64,000 nucleotides of DNA. It comes from Bacillus sp. Marseille-Q3570 (GTDB taxonomy: Bacteria > Bacillota > Bacilli > Bacillales > Fictibacillaceae). The stretch spans positions 186,001 to 250,000 of the forward strand of contig NZ_CAMGYZ010000004.1 in NCBI RefSeq assembly GCF_946151055.1, written 5' to 3'. The notes below the pieces were generated by a model. It worked only from the letters and a program-made list of their open reading frames with translations, made no database searches and was not told the origin of the DNA. Every line of letters starts with the position of its first letter. Positions within the stretch are counted from its first letter, which is position 1. The translations under genes and the position numbers were made by a program. Below are positions 30,735 through 40,213 of this stretch, piece after piece.

Positions 30735-31922
30735 TTATTGCTTCTCTACTTCGACCATGACAGCATCGCCTTGACCACCGCCGCTGCAAATGGCTGCGAT
30801 TCCGATTCCACCACCGCGACGCTTCAATTCGTGGATCAACGTGATGATGATTCTTGCTCCGCTTGCCCCAATCGGGTGTCCGAGTGCGACTGCACCGCCG
30901 TTGACGTTCACTTTTTCCGCATCAAGCTCTGCGATTTGCGAGCTGACCAGGGCTACTGCGGCAAATGCTTCGTTCACTTCGAACAAATCGATGTCATCTA
31001 ATGATTTTCCAGTCTTTTTTAAAAGTTCGTTGATTACGACCCCAGGTGTTTGCGGGAAGTTTTCAGGTTCCAGCGCGATCGCTGTATGACCCAGAATCGT
31101 CCCCATTGCTTGTTTGTCTTCTTTCTTCGCACGTTCTTCAGACATGAGGACGAGCGCTCCTGCACCATCGTTGACGCCAGGTGCATTACCTGCTGTGATC
31201 GAGCCCTGTGGATCAAAAACCGGCTTCAGGCTCCCAAGTCGTTCGACTGTCGTGTCTTTTCGCGGTGCTTCATCTTGCTCAACAACAAGCGGATCACCTT
31301 TACGCTGCGGCACTTCCACTGAAACGATCTCCTCCGAGAGCTTTCCTTCCTCAATTGCTGTTACAGCACGTTGATGGCTGCGGTAAGCCCACTCATCCTG
31401 CTTTTCTCTCGTCAGGCCGAATTCGTTGGCAGTCGAGTTGCCGTAATTCCCCATGTGCACACCTTTAAAAGCACAAGTCAGGCCATCAGATACCATGGAA
31501 TCGACGACTTTCGCATCGCCCATCCGTAATCCCCAACGTGCTTTCGGCATCATATACGGAGCATTACTCATCGACTCCATACCGCCTGCAACGATCACTT
31601 CTTCATCACCGGCACGAATGATCTGGTCTGCAAGCGTCACGCTGCGTATACCAGAAGCGCACACTTTGTTGATCGTTTCGGTTTTGACTTCCCATGGGAT
31701 ATCCGCGTAGTTCGCCGCTTGACGAGATGGGATCTGCCCCTGTCCGGCCTGCAGGACGGACCCCATGATCACCTCATCGACATCCTTTGGTGAAATGCCA
31801 GCGCGTACGAGTGCTTCCTTGATTGCAACTCCTCCAAGTTGTGAAGCGGTGAGTGAACTGAGTGCGCCGCCGAATTTGCCGAATGGTGTCCTAACGCCAC
31901 TAACGATTACTGTCTTCCCCAT
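30735..31922 (-). CDS. mmgA: Acetyl-CoA acetyltransferase (thiolase)
   Basis: Condenses or thiolytically cleaves acetoacetyl-CoA and 3-ketoacyl-CoA. 395 residues. Start chosen at ATG 31922, six nt after AGGAGGA; ATG 31928 directly abuts that site. Active-site Cys in [11 protein letters not shown] (about 88), His in [13 protein letters not shown] and second Cys in [12 protein letters not shown]. The length and motifs fit biosynthetic-type thiolases such as MmgA and PhaA. A hairpin after fadF and a 20-nt periodic array lie just upstream, so the unit mmgA-to-icmF probably has its own promoter. Confidence 0.94.
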   Translation of the reverse strand: MGKTVIVSGVRTPFGKFGGALSSLTASQLGGVAIKEALVRAGISPKDVDEVIMGSVLQAGQGQIPSRQAANYADIPWEVKTETINKVCASGIRSVTLADQIIRAGDEEVIVAGGMESMSNAPYMMPKARWGLRMGDAKVVDSMVSDGLTCAFKGVHMGNYGNSTANEFGLTREKQDEWAYRSHQRAVTAIEEGKLSEEIVSVEVPQRKGDPLVVEQDEAPRKDTTVERLGSLKPVFDPQGSITAGNAPGVNDGAGALVLMSEERAKKEDKQAMGTILGHTAIALEPENFPQTPGVVINELLKKTGKSLDDIDLFEVNEAFAAVALVSSQIAELDAEKVNVNGGAVALGHPIGASGARIIITLIHELKRRGGGIGIAAICSGGGQGDAVMVEVEKQ

Positions 31923-31953
31923 TTTCATTCCTCCTCTGTAAAAGTGAACTGCA

Positions 31954-32050
31954 TAATATCGAATCACGACAACAAATTATCACAACAAGAATCAGAATTA
32001 TCGCGACAAAAACGGATAAAATCACGAAAAAGTCAGAAAAAACTGCGACC
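31954..32050. repeat. 20-21-nt periodic array, ATCACGACAA motif
   Basis: ATCACGACAA (31963), ATCACAACAA (31979), ATCGCGACAA (32000), ATCACGAAAA (32021) and a decayed AACTGCGACC (32041). Later spacings are 21, 21 and 20. The motif shares the WAWC..CAAAA skeleton with the arrays at 22141 and 51472. It occupies the thiolase leader region. Confidence 0.7.
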
Positions 32051-32095
32051 TTTCCCTTCGAGCGAACGCTCAATCGGACCTCTGTCATAGAAAGA

Positions 32096-32126
32096 GATCA
32101 GGAGACGATTCACACCGTCTCTGATC
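32096..32126 (-). terminator. Terminator of fadF
   Basis: Stem gatcaggagacg / cgtctctgatc with one bulge and a short loop. Followed on the minus strand by TCTTTCTATG. Confidence 0.75.
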
Positions 32127-32141
32127 CTTTTCCTAATCCAG

Positions 32142-34280
32142 TCATTGCGCGATACGCTGTTTTTCGCTACCTAGTACGGATTTCTCTAAAATTTCCACGA
32201 CGTCTAGCGTCTGGACGTTATCTTCGACTTCTTTCGCTTTCGTTCCATCACTCAACATCGTCAAGCAGTAAGGACAGCCGCTTCCGATCATGGTCGGATT
32301 GACTTCAAGCGCTTGCTCTGTACGTGCCACATTGACACGGTGGCCAGCGTCCTCTTCCATCCACATCATACCGCCACCAGCACCACAGCACATTCCGTTT
32401 TGGCGGCTGCGGTTCATCTCGACGACTTTGACACCCGGAATCGCTTTCAAAATGTCACGTGGTGGTTCATAAACCTCGTTGTAACGTCCGAGGTAGCAAG
32501 AATCGTGATACGTGATCGTTTCATCGACTTCATGAGTTGGCTTCAAGCGACCTTCTCGAATCCAATCTGCCAACAACTCTGTATGGTGATAAACTTCGAC
32601 GTCTTCAAGACCGAAGTCAGGGTATTCATTTTTAAACGTGTTATAGGCATGCGGATCGATCGTGATGATCTTCTTCACATCATGCTTTTTGAATAGCTCG
32701 ATATTTTTCGTCGCGATTTCCTGGAACAAGAACTCGTTTCCGATACGGCGTGGTGTGTCACCAGAGTTCTTCTCTTTGTTACCGAGGATCGCGAACTTGA
32801 TGCCGGCCGAGTTCATCATGCGAGCAAGTGACAGCGCTATTTTTTGACTGCGGTTGTCATAAGAGCCCATTGAGCTGACCCAGAAGAGGTACTCGAACTC
32901 TTCTCCTGCTTTTTCAACTTCTTTTACTGTCGGGATATGGACATCTTCATGTCCGTCACGCCAATCTTCACGTTCCTTACGGCTGAGTCCCCAAGGGTTC
33001 CCTTGACGCTCGATGTTCTGGATTGCACGCTGCCCATCCGCATCCATCTTCCCTTCTGTCAATACGAGGTAACGTCTCATGTCGATGATCTTGTCGACGT
33101 GTTCATTCATGACAGGGCACTGGTCTTCACAGTTACGGCAAGTCGTACAAGCCCAGATTTCTTCTTCTGTGATGACATCGCCGATCAAGTCGATCGTATA
33201 TTCAAACCCACGGCTGCCTTCCTCTACGGTTGCAGCTGTTTCTTGACTTCCTTTCCCTTGTGCGGCGATCGCGAGCTGGTTACCAGTCGTATTACTGAAT
33301 GCGACAGCTGGAACCCACGGTGTACGTGAAGTGACCGCTGCACCCTTTTCTGTTAGATGGTCACGGATCTTGATGATGAGATCCATCGGTGAAAGCATTT
33401 TTCCGGTACCTGTCGCAGGACAGACATTCGTACAGCGTCCACATTCGACACATGCATACAAGTCCACGAGCTGTTTCTGGTTGAATTCCTCAACCTTACC
33501 GACACCGAATGTTTCTTGTGATTCATCTTCAAAGTCAATTGCCGCCAGTCTTCCCACCTTATGTGTACGACCGAGGAATACGTTGATCGGTCCAGCAATC
33601 AAATGAGCATGCTTCGATTGCGGTACGTAAACTAAGAAGGTGAGCAAAATCAACAGATGGACCCACCAGGACACATAGAACAAGACGACTGCACCGGTCT
33701 TTCCAACCCATCCGAATAAAAAGGCGATCACACTCGCCACTGGGGCTGTCCAAGAGAGTTCAAGGTCATGCCAGATGATCTCCATACCGTTTCCGAATAG
33801 GACGGAAAGCATCAACCCTCCGATGAACAACAGGACTAGTCCAGCTTTAAATCCCCGCTTCAAACGAACGAGCTTTTCAATATAACGGCGGTAAAATGCC
33901 CAAATAACTGCCACAAGGATCATCAGCGTCACAAACTCCTGGAACAACGTGAACGCTGGATATATCGGACCGAATGGCAGGTGTGACTCCGGCTTCAGAC
34001 CCTTCCAGATCATATCAATAGCACCGAACTGTACCATGATGAACCCGTAGAACATCATGACATGGATGATGCCGCTTTTCTTATCCTTCAATAGCTTTTT
34101 TTGACCGAATACGTTCACTAAAATCGATTGAAAACGTTCTTTCATCGTGTGGTCGAATTCAGCTTTCTTTCCTAGTTTGATATACTCGTACCGCGTTTTC
34201 ACAACATAAGTGAACAAATAAATTCCGTAAGCGGTTACAAAAAGGAATGCAAGCCAGTTGATGATCAATAATGTATCCAT
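32142..34280 (-). CDS. fadF: Membrane-anchored iron-sulfur oxidoreductase (FadF/YwjF)
   Basis: Probable electron conduit from acyl-CoA dehydrogenase/ETF to the quinone pool. 712 residues: N-terminal membrane domain of about six helices (about 1-240) like the cytochrome-b-type subunit of heterodisulfide/nitrate reductases; two 4Fe-4S motifs, CVECGRCTNVCP and CTTCRNCEDQCP; C-terminal CCG domains (DSCYLGRYNE; GMCCGAGGGMMW) as in HdrD/GlpC. It is first in the acyl-CoA gene series and has a candidate promoter and operator upstream. Electron transfer to quinone is inferred from architecture. Confidence 0.92.
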   Translation of the reverse strand: MDTLLIINWLAFLFVTAYGIYLFTYVVKTRYEYIKLGKKAEFDHTMKERFQSILVNVFGQKKLLKDKKSGIIHVMMFYGFIMVQFGAIDMIWKGLKPESHLPFGPIYPAFTLFQEFVTLMILVAVIWAFYRRYIEKLVRLKRGFKAGLVLLFIGGLMLSVLFGNGMEIIWHDLELSWTAPVASVIAFLFGWVGKTGAVVLFYVSWWVHLLILLTFLVYVPQSKHAHLIAGPINVFLGRTHKVGRLAAIDFEDESQETFGVGKVEEFNQKQLVDLYACVECGRCTNVCPATGTGKMLSPMDLIIKIRDHLTEKGAAVTSRTPWVPAVAFSNTTGNQLAIAAQGKGSQETAATVEEGSRGFEYTIDLIGDVITEEEIWACTTCRNCEDQCPVMNEHVDKIIDMRRYLVLTEGKMDADGQRAIQNIERQGNPWGLSRKEREDWRDGHEDVHIPTVKEVEKAGEEFEYLFWVSSMGSYDNRSQKIALSLARMMNSAGIKFAILGNKEKNSGDTPRRIGNEFLFQEIATKNIELFKKHDVKKIITIDPHAYNTFKNEYPDFGLEDVEVYHHTELLADWIREGRLKPTHEVDETITYHDSCYLGRYNEVYEPPRDILKAIPGVKVVEMNRSRQNGMCCGAGGGMMWMEEDAGHRVNVARTEQALEVNPTMIGSGCPYCLTMLSDGTKAKEVEDNVQTLDVVEILEKSVLGSEKQRIAQ

Positions 34281-34361
34281 GACTTCGATTAGCCCCCTTC
34301 AGTTTCTCATGTGGTTACAATAGCAAAGAATATTAGGACTTCAATTCAGAATGAAACTAAT

Positions 34362-34412
34362 TTTCTGACATTATTATAGCACAAATTTTAATGAATGAGC
34401 ATTCAGTCGACG
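34362..34412 (-). promoter_or_regulatory. Promoter of fadF with candidate FadR-like operator
   Basis: On the minus strand TATAAT (within GCTATAATAATG) is a good -10. About 17-18 nt upstream the -35 region is covered by the palindrome TGAATGAGCATTCA hmm-type dyad TGAATG/CATTCA (34392-34405). This resembles the TGAATGA...TCATTCA half-sites of Bacillus FadR but with a shorter centre. A TetR regulator gene lies in the same cluster. Confidence 0.5.
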
Positions 34413-34534
34413 AAATTTTTCCGAAAAATTTCAATTTTCTTTGGGATCCCTTCACCCTCATTTTTTGATAGATAAGGCCTGGATTGGGAATAGTAAGAGC
34501 ACAAATCGTCTGTCATTCGAGGTGTGCTGAGAAA

Positions 34535-35725
34535 ATGTTCATGACTATCGTCGTTATTATCGCATTGCTCATTCTTTGGGGTTCGATCGACTTTTATCTA
34601 GGATGGAAAAAACACTCAAAAGAAACGAATCAGCTCTACCTCCCACCTGAAAGAGGAAAAGCCGAGCTGATTTCTGAAGGTGTCCCTTTCTTTTCCAAAT
34701 TATTTTCTGACTTGAAGGAAGCAGAGTCTTTCATTTATGTTCAGTTTTATATCATCCGAAATGATCCGCTCGGGCAAGAATTGTTCCAAATCTTGAAAAA
34801 GAAAGCTTCTGATGGTGTGGCTGTTTATTTAGTGTTTGATGCAATCGGAAGTTATCAGTTGCCTAAAAAAACACTTGAGAATCTCAAAACCTGCGGGATC
34901 AGGATATTGCAGACTGAACCTCCTCGTTTCCCTTTTCTTTTTTACACCTTCAACCGGCGGAACCATCGGAAAATCACCGTGGTCGATGGAACGATTGCTT
35001 ATATTGGTGGGTATAACATCGGCGAAGAATACATCGGAAAAAATCCAAAGCTTGGCCATTGGCGGGACTATCATTTGAGATTGACCGGAAAGGTTGTCGA
35101 GCAATTCGTCAAATTGATTCAATGGGATTGGAAGGAATCGACGGGGGAATCTCTCGAAATAACACCTCTCACCAGTGAGAATACTGGCGATGAAGCGTTC
35201 GCATTGCTTGCGACCAACGGTGAACATATGGAACAGTTCTTTTTGAACAAAATCGAGGAAGCCGAAAAATCGATTTTCATCGGTTCACCTTATTTTATAC
35301 CTGGAAAGAGACTTGTTCAGGCATTGAAAAAAGCAAGTAAAAAGGGGGTCAGAGTGACGATTTTGATTCCAATGCGATCCGATCACGCTTTCGTGAAAGA
35401 AGCAGCGATTCCCTATCTGCTTCCGCTTCTTGCAGCTGGCGTTGAAGTGTACCGCTATTACCCTGGCTTCTACCATTCCAAAGTCTTCTTGATCGATCGG
35501 AAGTTCTGTGATCTCGGAACAGCGAATTTCGATAAACGGAGTTTTTATTTGAACAATGAAGTGAACTGTCTCTTCACGTCAACTTCACTCATCCAAAAGA
35601 TCGAAAAGGTACTTGAGTTTGATCTGCAGCAATCCGAACGATTGACGCTGCCGGATCTCCGTAAACGCTCAATTTTGGAAAAAGGCAAAGGGTTCCTGGC
35701 GCTTTCGATTTCCCGCTTTCTTTAG
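34535..35725 (+). CDS. clsB: Cardiolipin synthase (phospholipase D type)
   Basis: Joins two phosphatidylglycerols to form cardiolipin. 396 residues from ATG 34535; the earlier 17 codons, from a GTG-like position, have no ribosome-binding site while GAGGTG precedes this ATG. One N-terminal membrane helix (MTIVVIIALLILWGSIDFYLGW), then two PLD domains with HKD motifs HRKITVVDG (about 147) and HSKVFLIDRKFCDLGTAN (about 327). With one rather than two helices it resembles YwjE, which occupies the same place in B. subtilis, more than ClsA. Confidence 0.92.
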   Translation: MFMTIVVIIALLILWGSIDFYLGWKKHSKETNQLYLPPERGKAELISEGVPFFSKLFSDLKEAESFIYVQFYIIRNDPLGQELFQILKKKASDGVAVYLVFDAIGSYQLPKKTLENLKTCGIRILQTEPPRFPFLFYTFNRRNHRKITVVDGTIAYIGGYNIGEEYIGKNPKLGHWRDYHLRLTGKVVEQFVKLIQWDWKESTGESLEITPLTSENTGDEAFALLATNGEHMEQFFLNKIEEAEKSIFIGSPYFIPGKRLVQALKKASKKGVRVTILIPMRSDHAFVKEAAIPYLLPLLAAGVEVYRYYPGFYHSKVFLIDRKFCDLGTANFDKRSFYLNNEVNCLFTSTSLIQKIEKVLEFDLQQSERLTLPDLRKRSILEKGKGFLALSISRFL

Positions 35726-35938
35726 ATAAGGCTTAAATCATGATGTCGACTTTGCGAAATTCACTTCCGAGAGCAAGCCCGGGGCCGACATGCTCACTTG
35801 CACGTATACTGCGGGTTCTCTTCTGGGATCGCTTTTTCCACAGGAATATCGTAAATTCGTTCATCAACAAAAGCTTACAAAAATTAAATGGTCCACAAAG
35901 AAATAACCATGAAATTTAAACAAAAAGGATGAAGTGTG
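35726..35938. other. Gap between clsB and ZIP gene, no gene recognised
   Basis: Includes a GC-rich stretch (AAGCCCGGGGCCGACATGCT) with the look of a decayed intergenic repeat, but no partner copy in the window. Confidence 0.3.
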
Positions 35939-36667
35939 ATGTGGCTCGCCTTAATTGTGGGAGCGATTGCTGGTTCGTCAGTTTTCCTTGGTGCATTGAC
36001 CGGCCTCAATGTCAAATTCCGCGAAAAATATATTGCGATGATCATGGCTTTCGGTGCAGGAATCTTACTTGGTGCTGCCGCCTTTGAGCTTCTGGCCGAA
36101 TCTGTTGAAAGAGGGGGAATCATAGCTACGACAATTGGATTTTTATGCGGAAGTATCGTGTTCACAAGCTTCAACCTCTATTTATACAAAAAAGGTGGAC
36201 ACAAGCGGAAAAGCTCTGATCGTAACCCACAGGACCATTCAGGGTTGGCGATCTTTTTCGGAACGTTGTTGGATGCAATACCGGAATCAATCATCATCGG
36301 GGTCAATATTTTACAACAGGGTAAAATCGGCTGGTTGTTTTTCATTGCTGTTTTCATCAGCAATTTTCCTGAAGGCCTTTCCAGTACCGTCGGATTAAAA
36401 AAGAACGGTTACTCACACACGAAGATACTCAGTATGTGGGCCACCGTCTTTGTGTTGACAGGATTAAGTGCTCTTGCCGGCTATTTATTTCTAAAGAATG
36501 CGATGCCTGAAACGATTTCAGTCATCAATGCCTTTGCAGCTGGCGGAATCACTGCGATGGTCGTTGATACGATGGTGCCTGAGGCATTCAAGAAAGGCGG
36601 CCCGCTCGTCGGTTTCATCACTTCACTTGGTCTTCTGATCTCGCTTGTTCTCATTCAGCTCCAATGA
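35939..36667 (+). CDS. ZIP-family metal transporter
   Basis: Polytopic membrane protein, 242 residues, about eight helices, of the ZIP family (zinc, iron or manganese uptake). Hallmarks: FGTLLDAIPESIIIG (fourth helix; metal-binding Asp/Pro-Glu) and ISNFPEGLSSTVG (fifth helix; N-x-x-E). A cytoplasmic loop KKGGHKRKSSDRN replaces the long His loop of many ZIPs. ATG 35939 follows a GTG by one codon; AAGGATG precedes. Its stop abuts the stop of the converging RDD gene (TGA directly followed by TCA). Metal specificity unknown. Confidence 0.9.
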   Translation: MWLALIVGAIAGSSVFLGALTGLNVKFREKYIAMIMAFGAGILLGAAAFELLAESVERGGIIATTIGFLCGSIVFTSFNLYLYKKGGHKRKSSDRNPQDHSGLAIFFGTLLDAIPESIIIGVNILQQGKIGWLFFIAVFISNFPEGLSSTVGLKKNGYSHTKILSMWATVFVLTGLSALAGYLFLKNAMPETISVINAFAAGGITAMVVDTMVPEAFKKGGPLVGFITSLGLLISLVLIQLQ

Positions 36668-37138
36668 TCATGCGGATACCTTCGAGTGCTGTTGTGCATA
36701 TTTCGGAACAGAGTCCTTCACCACGACTGTATTCGCAATGACGTCATGTAATGATTTCCGATCAGGTCGTATCATCATCATTCCTATACTGACGAGAAGC
36801 AGCAACCCAAATGAAATCACGTAAAAGAGTGGAACTACTCCATATCGGAGGATCATACATAAAATTCCGGGATCGGTTCCTTTTCGCATTTCGATACGGA
36901 TCCCAGCCATCCATTTTCCAATCGTGTATCCACCGGTCAAAACCGGAATGATCAACCAATAAAAGATTTCTACAGCAACCGTGATCCAATCCCCTCTCCA
37001 AGTTCCAAAAACGAGAAAACTGATAACACTCAAAGGAGCCGTTACGATAACCAGATCTACAATCATAGCCAATGCCCGCTGCGTTAAAGATGCATATACT
37101 TGGACACTTGGACGCCGATGTCTCTTCACTTCGTCCAT
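36668..37138 (-). CDS. RDD-family membrane protein
   Basis: 156 residues with three or four membrane helices. The N-terminal helix carries the family R-D-D-like pattern (QRALAMIVDLVIVTAPL), followed by GGYTIGKWMAGIRI, which matches the conserved GxTxGKxxxGIRV segment, and RKSLHDVIANTVVV (Leu-His-Asp) near the end. RDD proteins are poorly understood; some act in ion or small-molecule transport. GAGGAG is upstream. Convergent with the ZIP transporter with no base between stops. Confidence 0.88.
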   Translation of the reverse strand: MDEVKRHRRPSVQVYASLTQRALAMIVDLVIVTAPLSVISFLVFGTWRGDWITVAVEIFYWLIIPVLTGGYTIGKWMAGIRIEMRKGTDPGILCMILRYGVVPLFYVISFGLLLLVSIGMMMIRPDRKSLHDVIANTVVVKDSVPKYAQQHSKVSA

Positions 37139-37203
37139 CCGCTTCTCCTCCTCGAAGTACAGCTTGTTTAACTACTGTATGCGATTGACTGGATAATATA
37201 TCG

Positions 37204-37968
37204 TCATCTTATTTCTGAACTGATGAATTCATGGACTAGATGGTTGAAGATGTTCCACTTACGGATCGGTACTTCGTGGAATGCATTCTTGACAATAGCG
37301 ATGTGCGGCTGCTGCAAATGGTGTCTGTACACTTCTTCGAAGATTTTGATATGCACAACACGATCTCCATAAATCACGAGTACCGGAACTGAAATGTGCG
37401 ATAATTGATTCAGGCAGGAATAGGTGTATGAGGCTTGATAGAAGTCGTACCAATTTTTCTGATTTGTCTTACTCACTGTTTTCCACAGGAGCTCTTGTTC
37501 TTCCTTCTTTTTCCCATGACTTATCACTAGAATTTTCGAAAGAAGAACAGGTGAAAATTCCAATAGCTTCATCCCCGCAAGGAATTCAGCTTTCAAGAAT
37601 GATCTCACATAAGGAAAACCCCCGCTTAAAATGAGACCGAGAACCCGGTCAGGATGGGTGATTGCAAAATGCTGCGCGACCGACCCACCTGCAGAATATC
37701 CGCAAATGATCGCTTTTTCCACATTTAATTGATCCAGCAATAAAAGCAATTCCTCAGTCAGACTTTCGATGGTGACTTTTCCATTTGTCGCGTCACTGAA
37801 TCCGTGCCCACACATATCATAAGTGATGATCCGATAAGAGGAGGATAAATGTAACTGATGCATGAATACACTTTTCCCAAGCCCAGGAGGATGAAGGAAA
37901 ACGATCGGAATCCCTTCTCCCTTACCCTCTATACTTATTTTACGGCCTAATACCAATTGAACAGACAT
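37204..37968 (-). CDS. Alpha/beta hydrolase
   Basis: 254-residue soluble alpha/beta hydrolase fold protein. Oxyanion segment IPIVFLHPPGLGKS (about 20-33), DMCGHGFSDA, nucleophile Ser in CGYSAGGSVAQ (about 93), Asp in VIYGDRVVHIKIF (about 205) and likely His in IVKNAFHEVPIRKW (about 235). No signal peptide. Substrate not predictable. It is separated by 65 nt from the RDD gene and transcribed the same way. Confidence 0.88.
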   Translation of the reverse strand: MSVQLVLGRKISIEGKGEGIPIVFLHPPGLGKSVFMHQLHLSSSYRIITYDMCGHGFSDATNGKVTIESLTEELLLLLDQLNVEKAIICGYSAGGSVAQHFAITHPDRVLGLILSGGFPYVRSFLKAEFLAGMKLLEFSPVLLSKILVISHGKKKEEQELLWKTVSKTNQKNWYDFYQASYTYSCLNQLSHISVPVLVIYGDRVVHIKIFEEVYRHHLQQPHIAIVKNAFHEVPIRKWNIFNHLVHEFISSEIR

Positions 37969-38050
37969 CTAGGTAATCCCCTTTTCATCTGGCTCTGCCA
38001 CAACGTTTTGGTTGAATATCAATTAAAAACCGCGACGTTGATGACAGTGG

Positions 38051-38224
38051 CTATCCATTTAATAGCAGAGGCATTACCGTGATGACGAACTTATAGCCGA
38101 GATAGATTCCAACAATCCCAAGGATGCCTGCAAGTGCTGGCGGAGCAGGGATCGGTAGCTTGAAGGCAGCGAATACGACCCCAACGATGAAGCCGCACAA
38201 TATTGATAATAATGCAATTTTCAT
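38051..38224 (-). CDS. XapX-domain small membrane protein
   Basis: A 57-residue protein: MKIALLSILCGFIVGVVFAA, then FKLPIPAPPALAGILGIVGI, then YLGYKFVITV and a short tail. The Lys-Leu-Pro-Ile-Pro-Ala-Pro-Pro-Ala-Leu-Ala-Gly-Ile-Leu-Gly block with a hydrophobic helix on each side is the hallmark of the XapX (DUF1427) family, whose function is not established. GGAGGAT stands 8 nt before ATG 38224. Too short for common length cut-offs. It is the only gene between the hydrolase and argS. Confidence 0.85.
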   Translation of the reverse strand: MKIALLSILCGFIVGVVFAAFKLPIPAPPALAGILGIVGIYLGYKFVITVMPLLLNG

Positions 38225-38319
38225 ATGAAAAATCCTCCAGTGTATTTCCTTGCCGTCTAAAGAAAGTCGTTTACTCGAATTGTGTACTGATAAAATGAGA
38301 TGAAAACCTATTGGAGTGG

Positions 38320-38455
38320 AAATGTACGAGACTCCTACAGGAAAAGCTAAGCCAGACCCCGCAAACGAATTAAGGATCTTCGACTAAATACCACCAGTCC
38401 TGAGCTGAAGGCTTGCAGATTGCCCGCGGAAAACGAAGATATTCCCGAATTCTAA
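38320..38455. repeat. Degenerate Bacillaceae intergenic repeat (GAGACTCCTGCGGGA type)
   Basis: Contains GAGACTCCTACAGGAAAAGC, AGACCCCGCAAACGAA, GCTGAAGGCTTGCAGATTG and CCCGCGGAAAACGAA, in the order and orientation of the well-known Bacillaceae element (GAGACTCCTGCGGGAAAAGC ... AGACCCCGCAG ... CCCGCGGAAAGCGAA). Decayed and non-coding. The element at 4385-4660 is the opposite orientation of the same kind. Confidence 0.6.
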
Positions 38456-38494
38456 AAACCTGTCATTTGAAAAACAACCTTCTTTTAAAAAGAT

Positions 38495-38529
38495 AATGCT
38501 CTCTGCTATATAGTATGACAGAGAGCATT
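38495..38529 (-). terminator. Terminator of argS
   Basis: 11-bp perfect stem aatgctctctg / cagagagcatt, 14 nt after the argS stop, followed by ATCTTTTTAAAAG on the minus strand. Confidence 0.9.
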
Positions 38530-38542
38530 GTGAAATATGTCC

Positions 38543-40213
38543 TTACATTTTTTCTGGTGCAGAAACCCCAATCAATTCTGTTCCGTTCTTGATTGTTTGC
38601 TGAACGGCTTTCATCAACGCATATCTTGCTTTACTTTGTTCAGGGTTTTCATCATCAAGAACTCGTTCTGCGTTATAGAAGCTGTGGAGTGTCGAGGCAA
38701 GCTCAAACAAGTAGTTCGTCATCCGTTGCGTCGACAAGGACAATGCAGCCTCTTCTACCGCTTCAGGGAACTCCCCTAGCTTTTTCAACAGATCATATTC
38801 TTTTTCTGAACGAATCGTGGAAAAGTCCACTTGTTCCTCGAATGAATAGCCTTTTTCTTTTCCTTGACGAAGCATGCTGCAGACGCGGGCATGCGCGTAT
38901 TGAATGTAATAGACCGGATTTTCGTTGGAACGGGATACAGCAAGATCCATATCGAAATCGAGATGGGAATCGGAGCTGCGCATTGCGAAGAAATACCGCA
39001 TGGCATCGATGCCGACTTCATCCATCAGTTCCCGCAATGTAACAGCCTTACCAGTCCGTTTACTCATCTTCACTTTTTCACCGTTCTGGAAAAGACTGAC
39101 GAGCTGGATGATCTGGACTTCGAGCTGATCACGCTCATAGCCAAGAGCCTCAACTGCAGCCTTCATACGCGGGATATAACCGTGATGGTCTGCACCCCAG
39201 ATGTTGATGACTGTTTCAAAGCCTCGCTTGAACTTATCGAAGTGATACGCCATGTCAGGTGTCAAATAGGTATAAGTTCCGTCATTCTTGATCAGTACCC
39301 GATCTTTGTCGTCTCCATAATCGGTAGTCCTGAACCATGTCGCACCATCTTTCTCATAGGTGACGCCTTTTTCTTTCAGTAATTCAAGTGTTTCATCTAT
39401 TTTGCCGGATGTATAAAGAGATGTTTCGGAATACCATTCATCAAAGAGGACACGGAATGCTGCCAGATCTTCCTTGATTTTATCCAGTTGTTTTTCAAGG
39501 CCAAATTCCCTGAAAAATCGTAAGCGTTCTTCCTGGTTCAAGGTGACATATTTGTCGCCATCCTTTTCTGCTACCTCTTCCGCGAACTTGATGATATCTT
39601 TGCCGTAATACCCGTCTTCCGGCATTTCAGCTTCATGGCCTAGAGTCTGTAGATAACGGGTTTCAAGAGATAACGCCAGGTTGTGAATTTGATTCCCGGC
39701 ATCATTGATATAATATTCCCGAGAAACATCATAACCTGCTTTATCGAGAATGTTACAAAGTGTATCTCCTACGGCTGCTCCGCGAGCATGGCCAAGATGC
39801 AGGCTTCCTGTCGGGTTGGCGGAAACGAATTCGATCTGGACCTTCTTTTTCTGTCCTGTTTCAGTATCCCCGTATTTATCGCCTGCTTCGATGATCGCAG
39901 GGATCAGGTTGGTCAAGTAATGGTTGTCCAGATAAAAATTAATGAAACCAGGTCCTGCGATTTCGATTTTTTCAATCGAGGCTTTCGTTTGATCGAAGTT
40001 CGCAACCATTTCTTCAGCAATTTGACGAGGTGCTTTTTTTGCAATACGCGCGAGCTGCATCGCCATGTTCGTCGCGAAATCTCCATGGTCTTTGTTCTTC
40101 GGAAGCTCAAGAACAACTTCTGGGAGCTGATCTTCTGTTGCCAAACCAGCTTTTACGACCGAATCGGCAATTTCGTTTTTCAGTTGTTCCTTCACCTGTT
40201 CTACAATCGTCAT
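38543..40213 (-). CDS. argS: Arginyl-tRNA synthetase
   Basis: Charges tRNA-Arg. 556 residues: N-terminal additional domain, class I HIGH motif as [12 protein letters not shown] (about 132-143), KMSKS-like [13 protein letters not shown], and DALR anticodon-binding C-terminus ending [10 protein letters not shown]. Start ATG 40213 overlaps the stop of ywiB by four bases (ATGA), so the two are co-translated. No T-box leader was seen. Confidence 0.97.
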   Translation of the reverse strand: MTIVEQVKEQLKNEIADSVVKAGLATEDQLPEVVLELPKNKDHGDFATNMAMQLARIAKKAPRQIAEEMVANFDQTKASIEKIEIAGPGFINFYLDNHYLTNLIPAIIEAGDKYGDTETGQKKKVQIEFVSANPTGSLHLGHARGAAVGDTLCNILDKAGYDVSREYYINDAGNQIHNLALSLETRYLQTLGHEAEMPEDGYYGKDIIKFAEEVAEKDGDKYVTLNQEERLRFFREFGLEKQLDKIKEDLAAFRVLFDEWYSETSLYTSGKIDETLELLKEKGVTYEKDGATWFRTTDYGDDKDRVLIKNDGTYTYLTPDMAYHFDKFKRGFETVINIWGADHHGYIPRMKAAVEALGYERDQLEVQIIQLVSLFQNGEKVKMSKRTGKAVTLRELMDEVGIDAMRYFFAMRSSDSHLDFDMDLAVSRSNENPVYYIQYAHARVCSMLRQGKEKGYSFEEQVDFSTIRSEKEYDLLKKLGEFPEAVEEAALSLSTQRMTNYLFELASTLHSFYNAERVLDDENPEQSKARYALMKAVQQTIKNGTELIGVSAPEKM

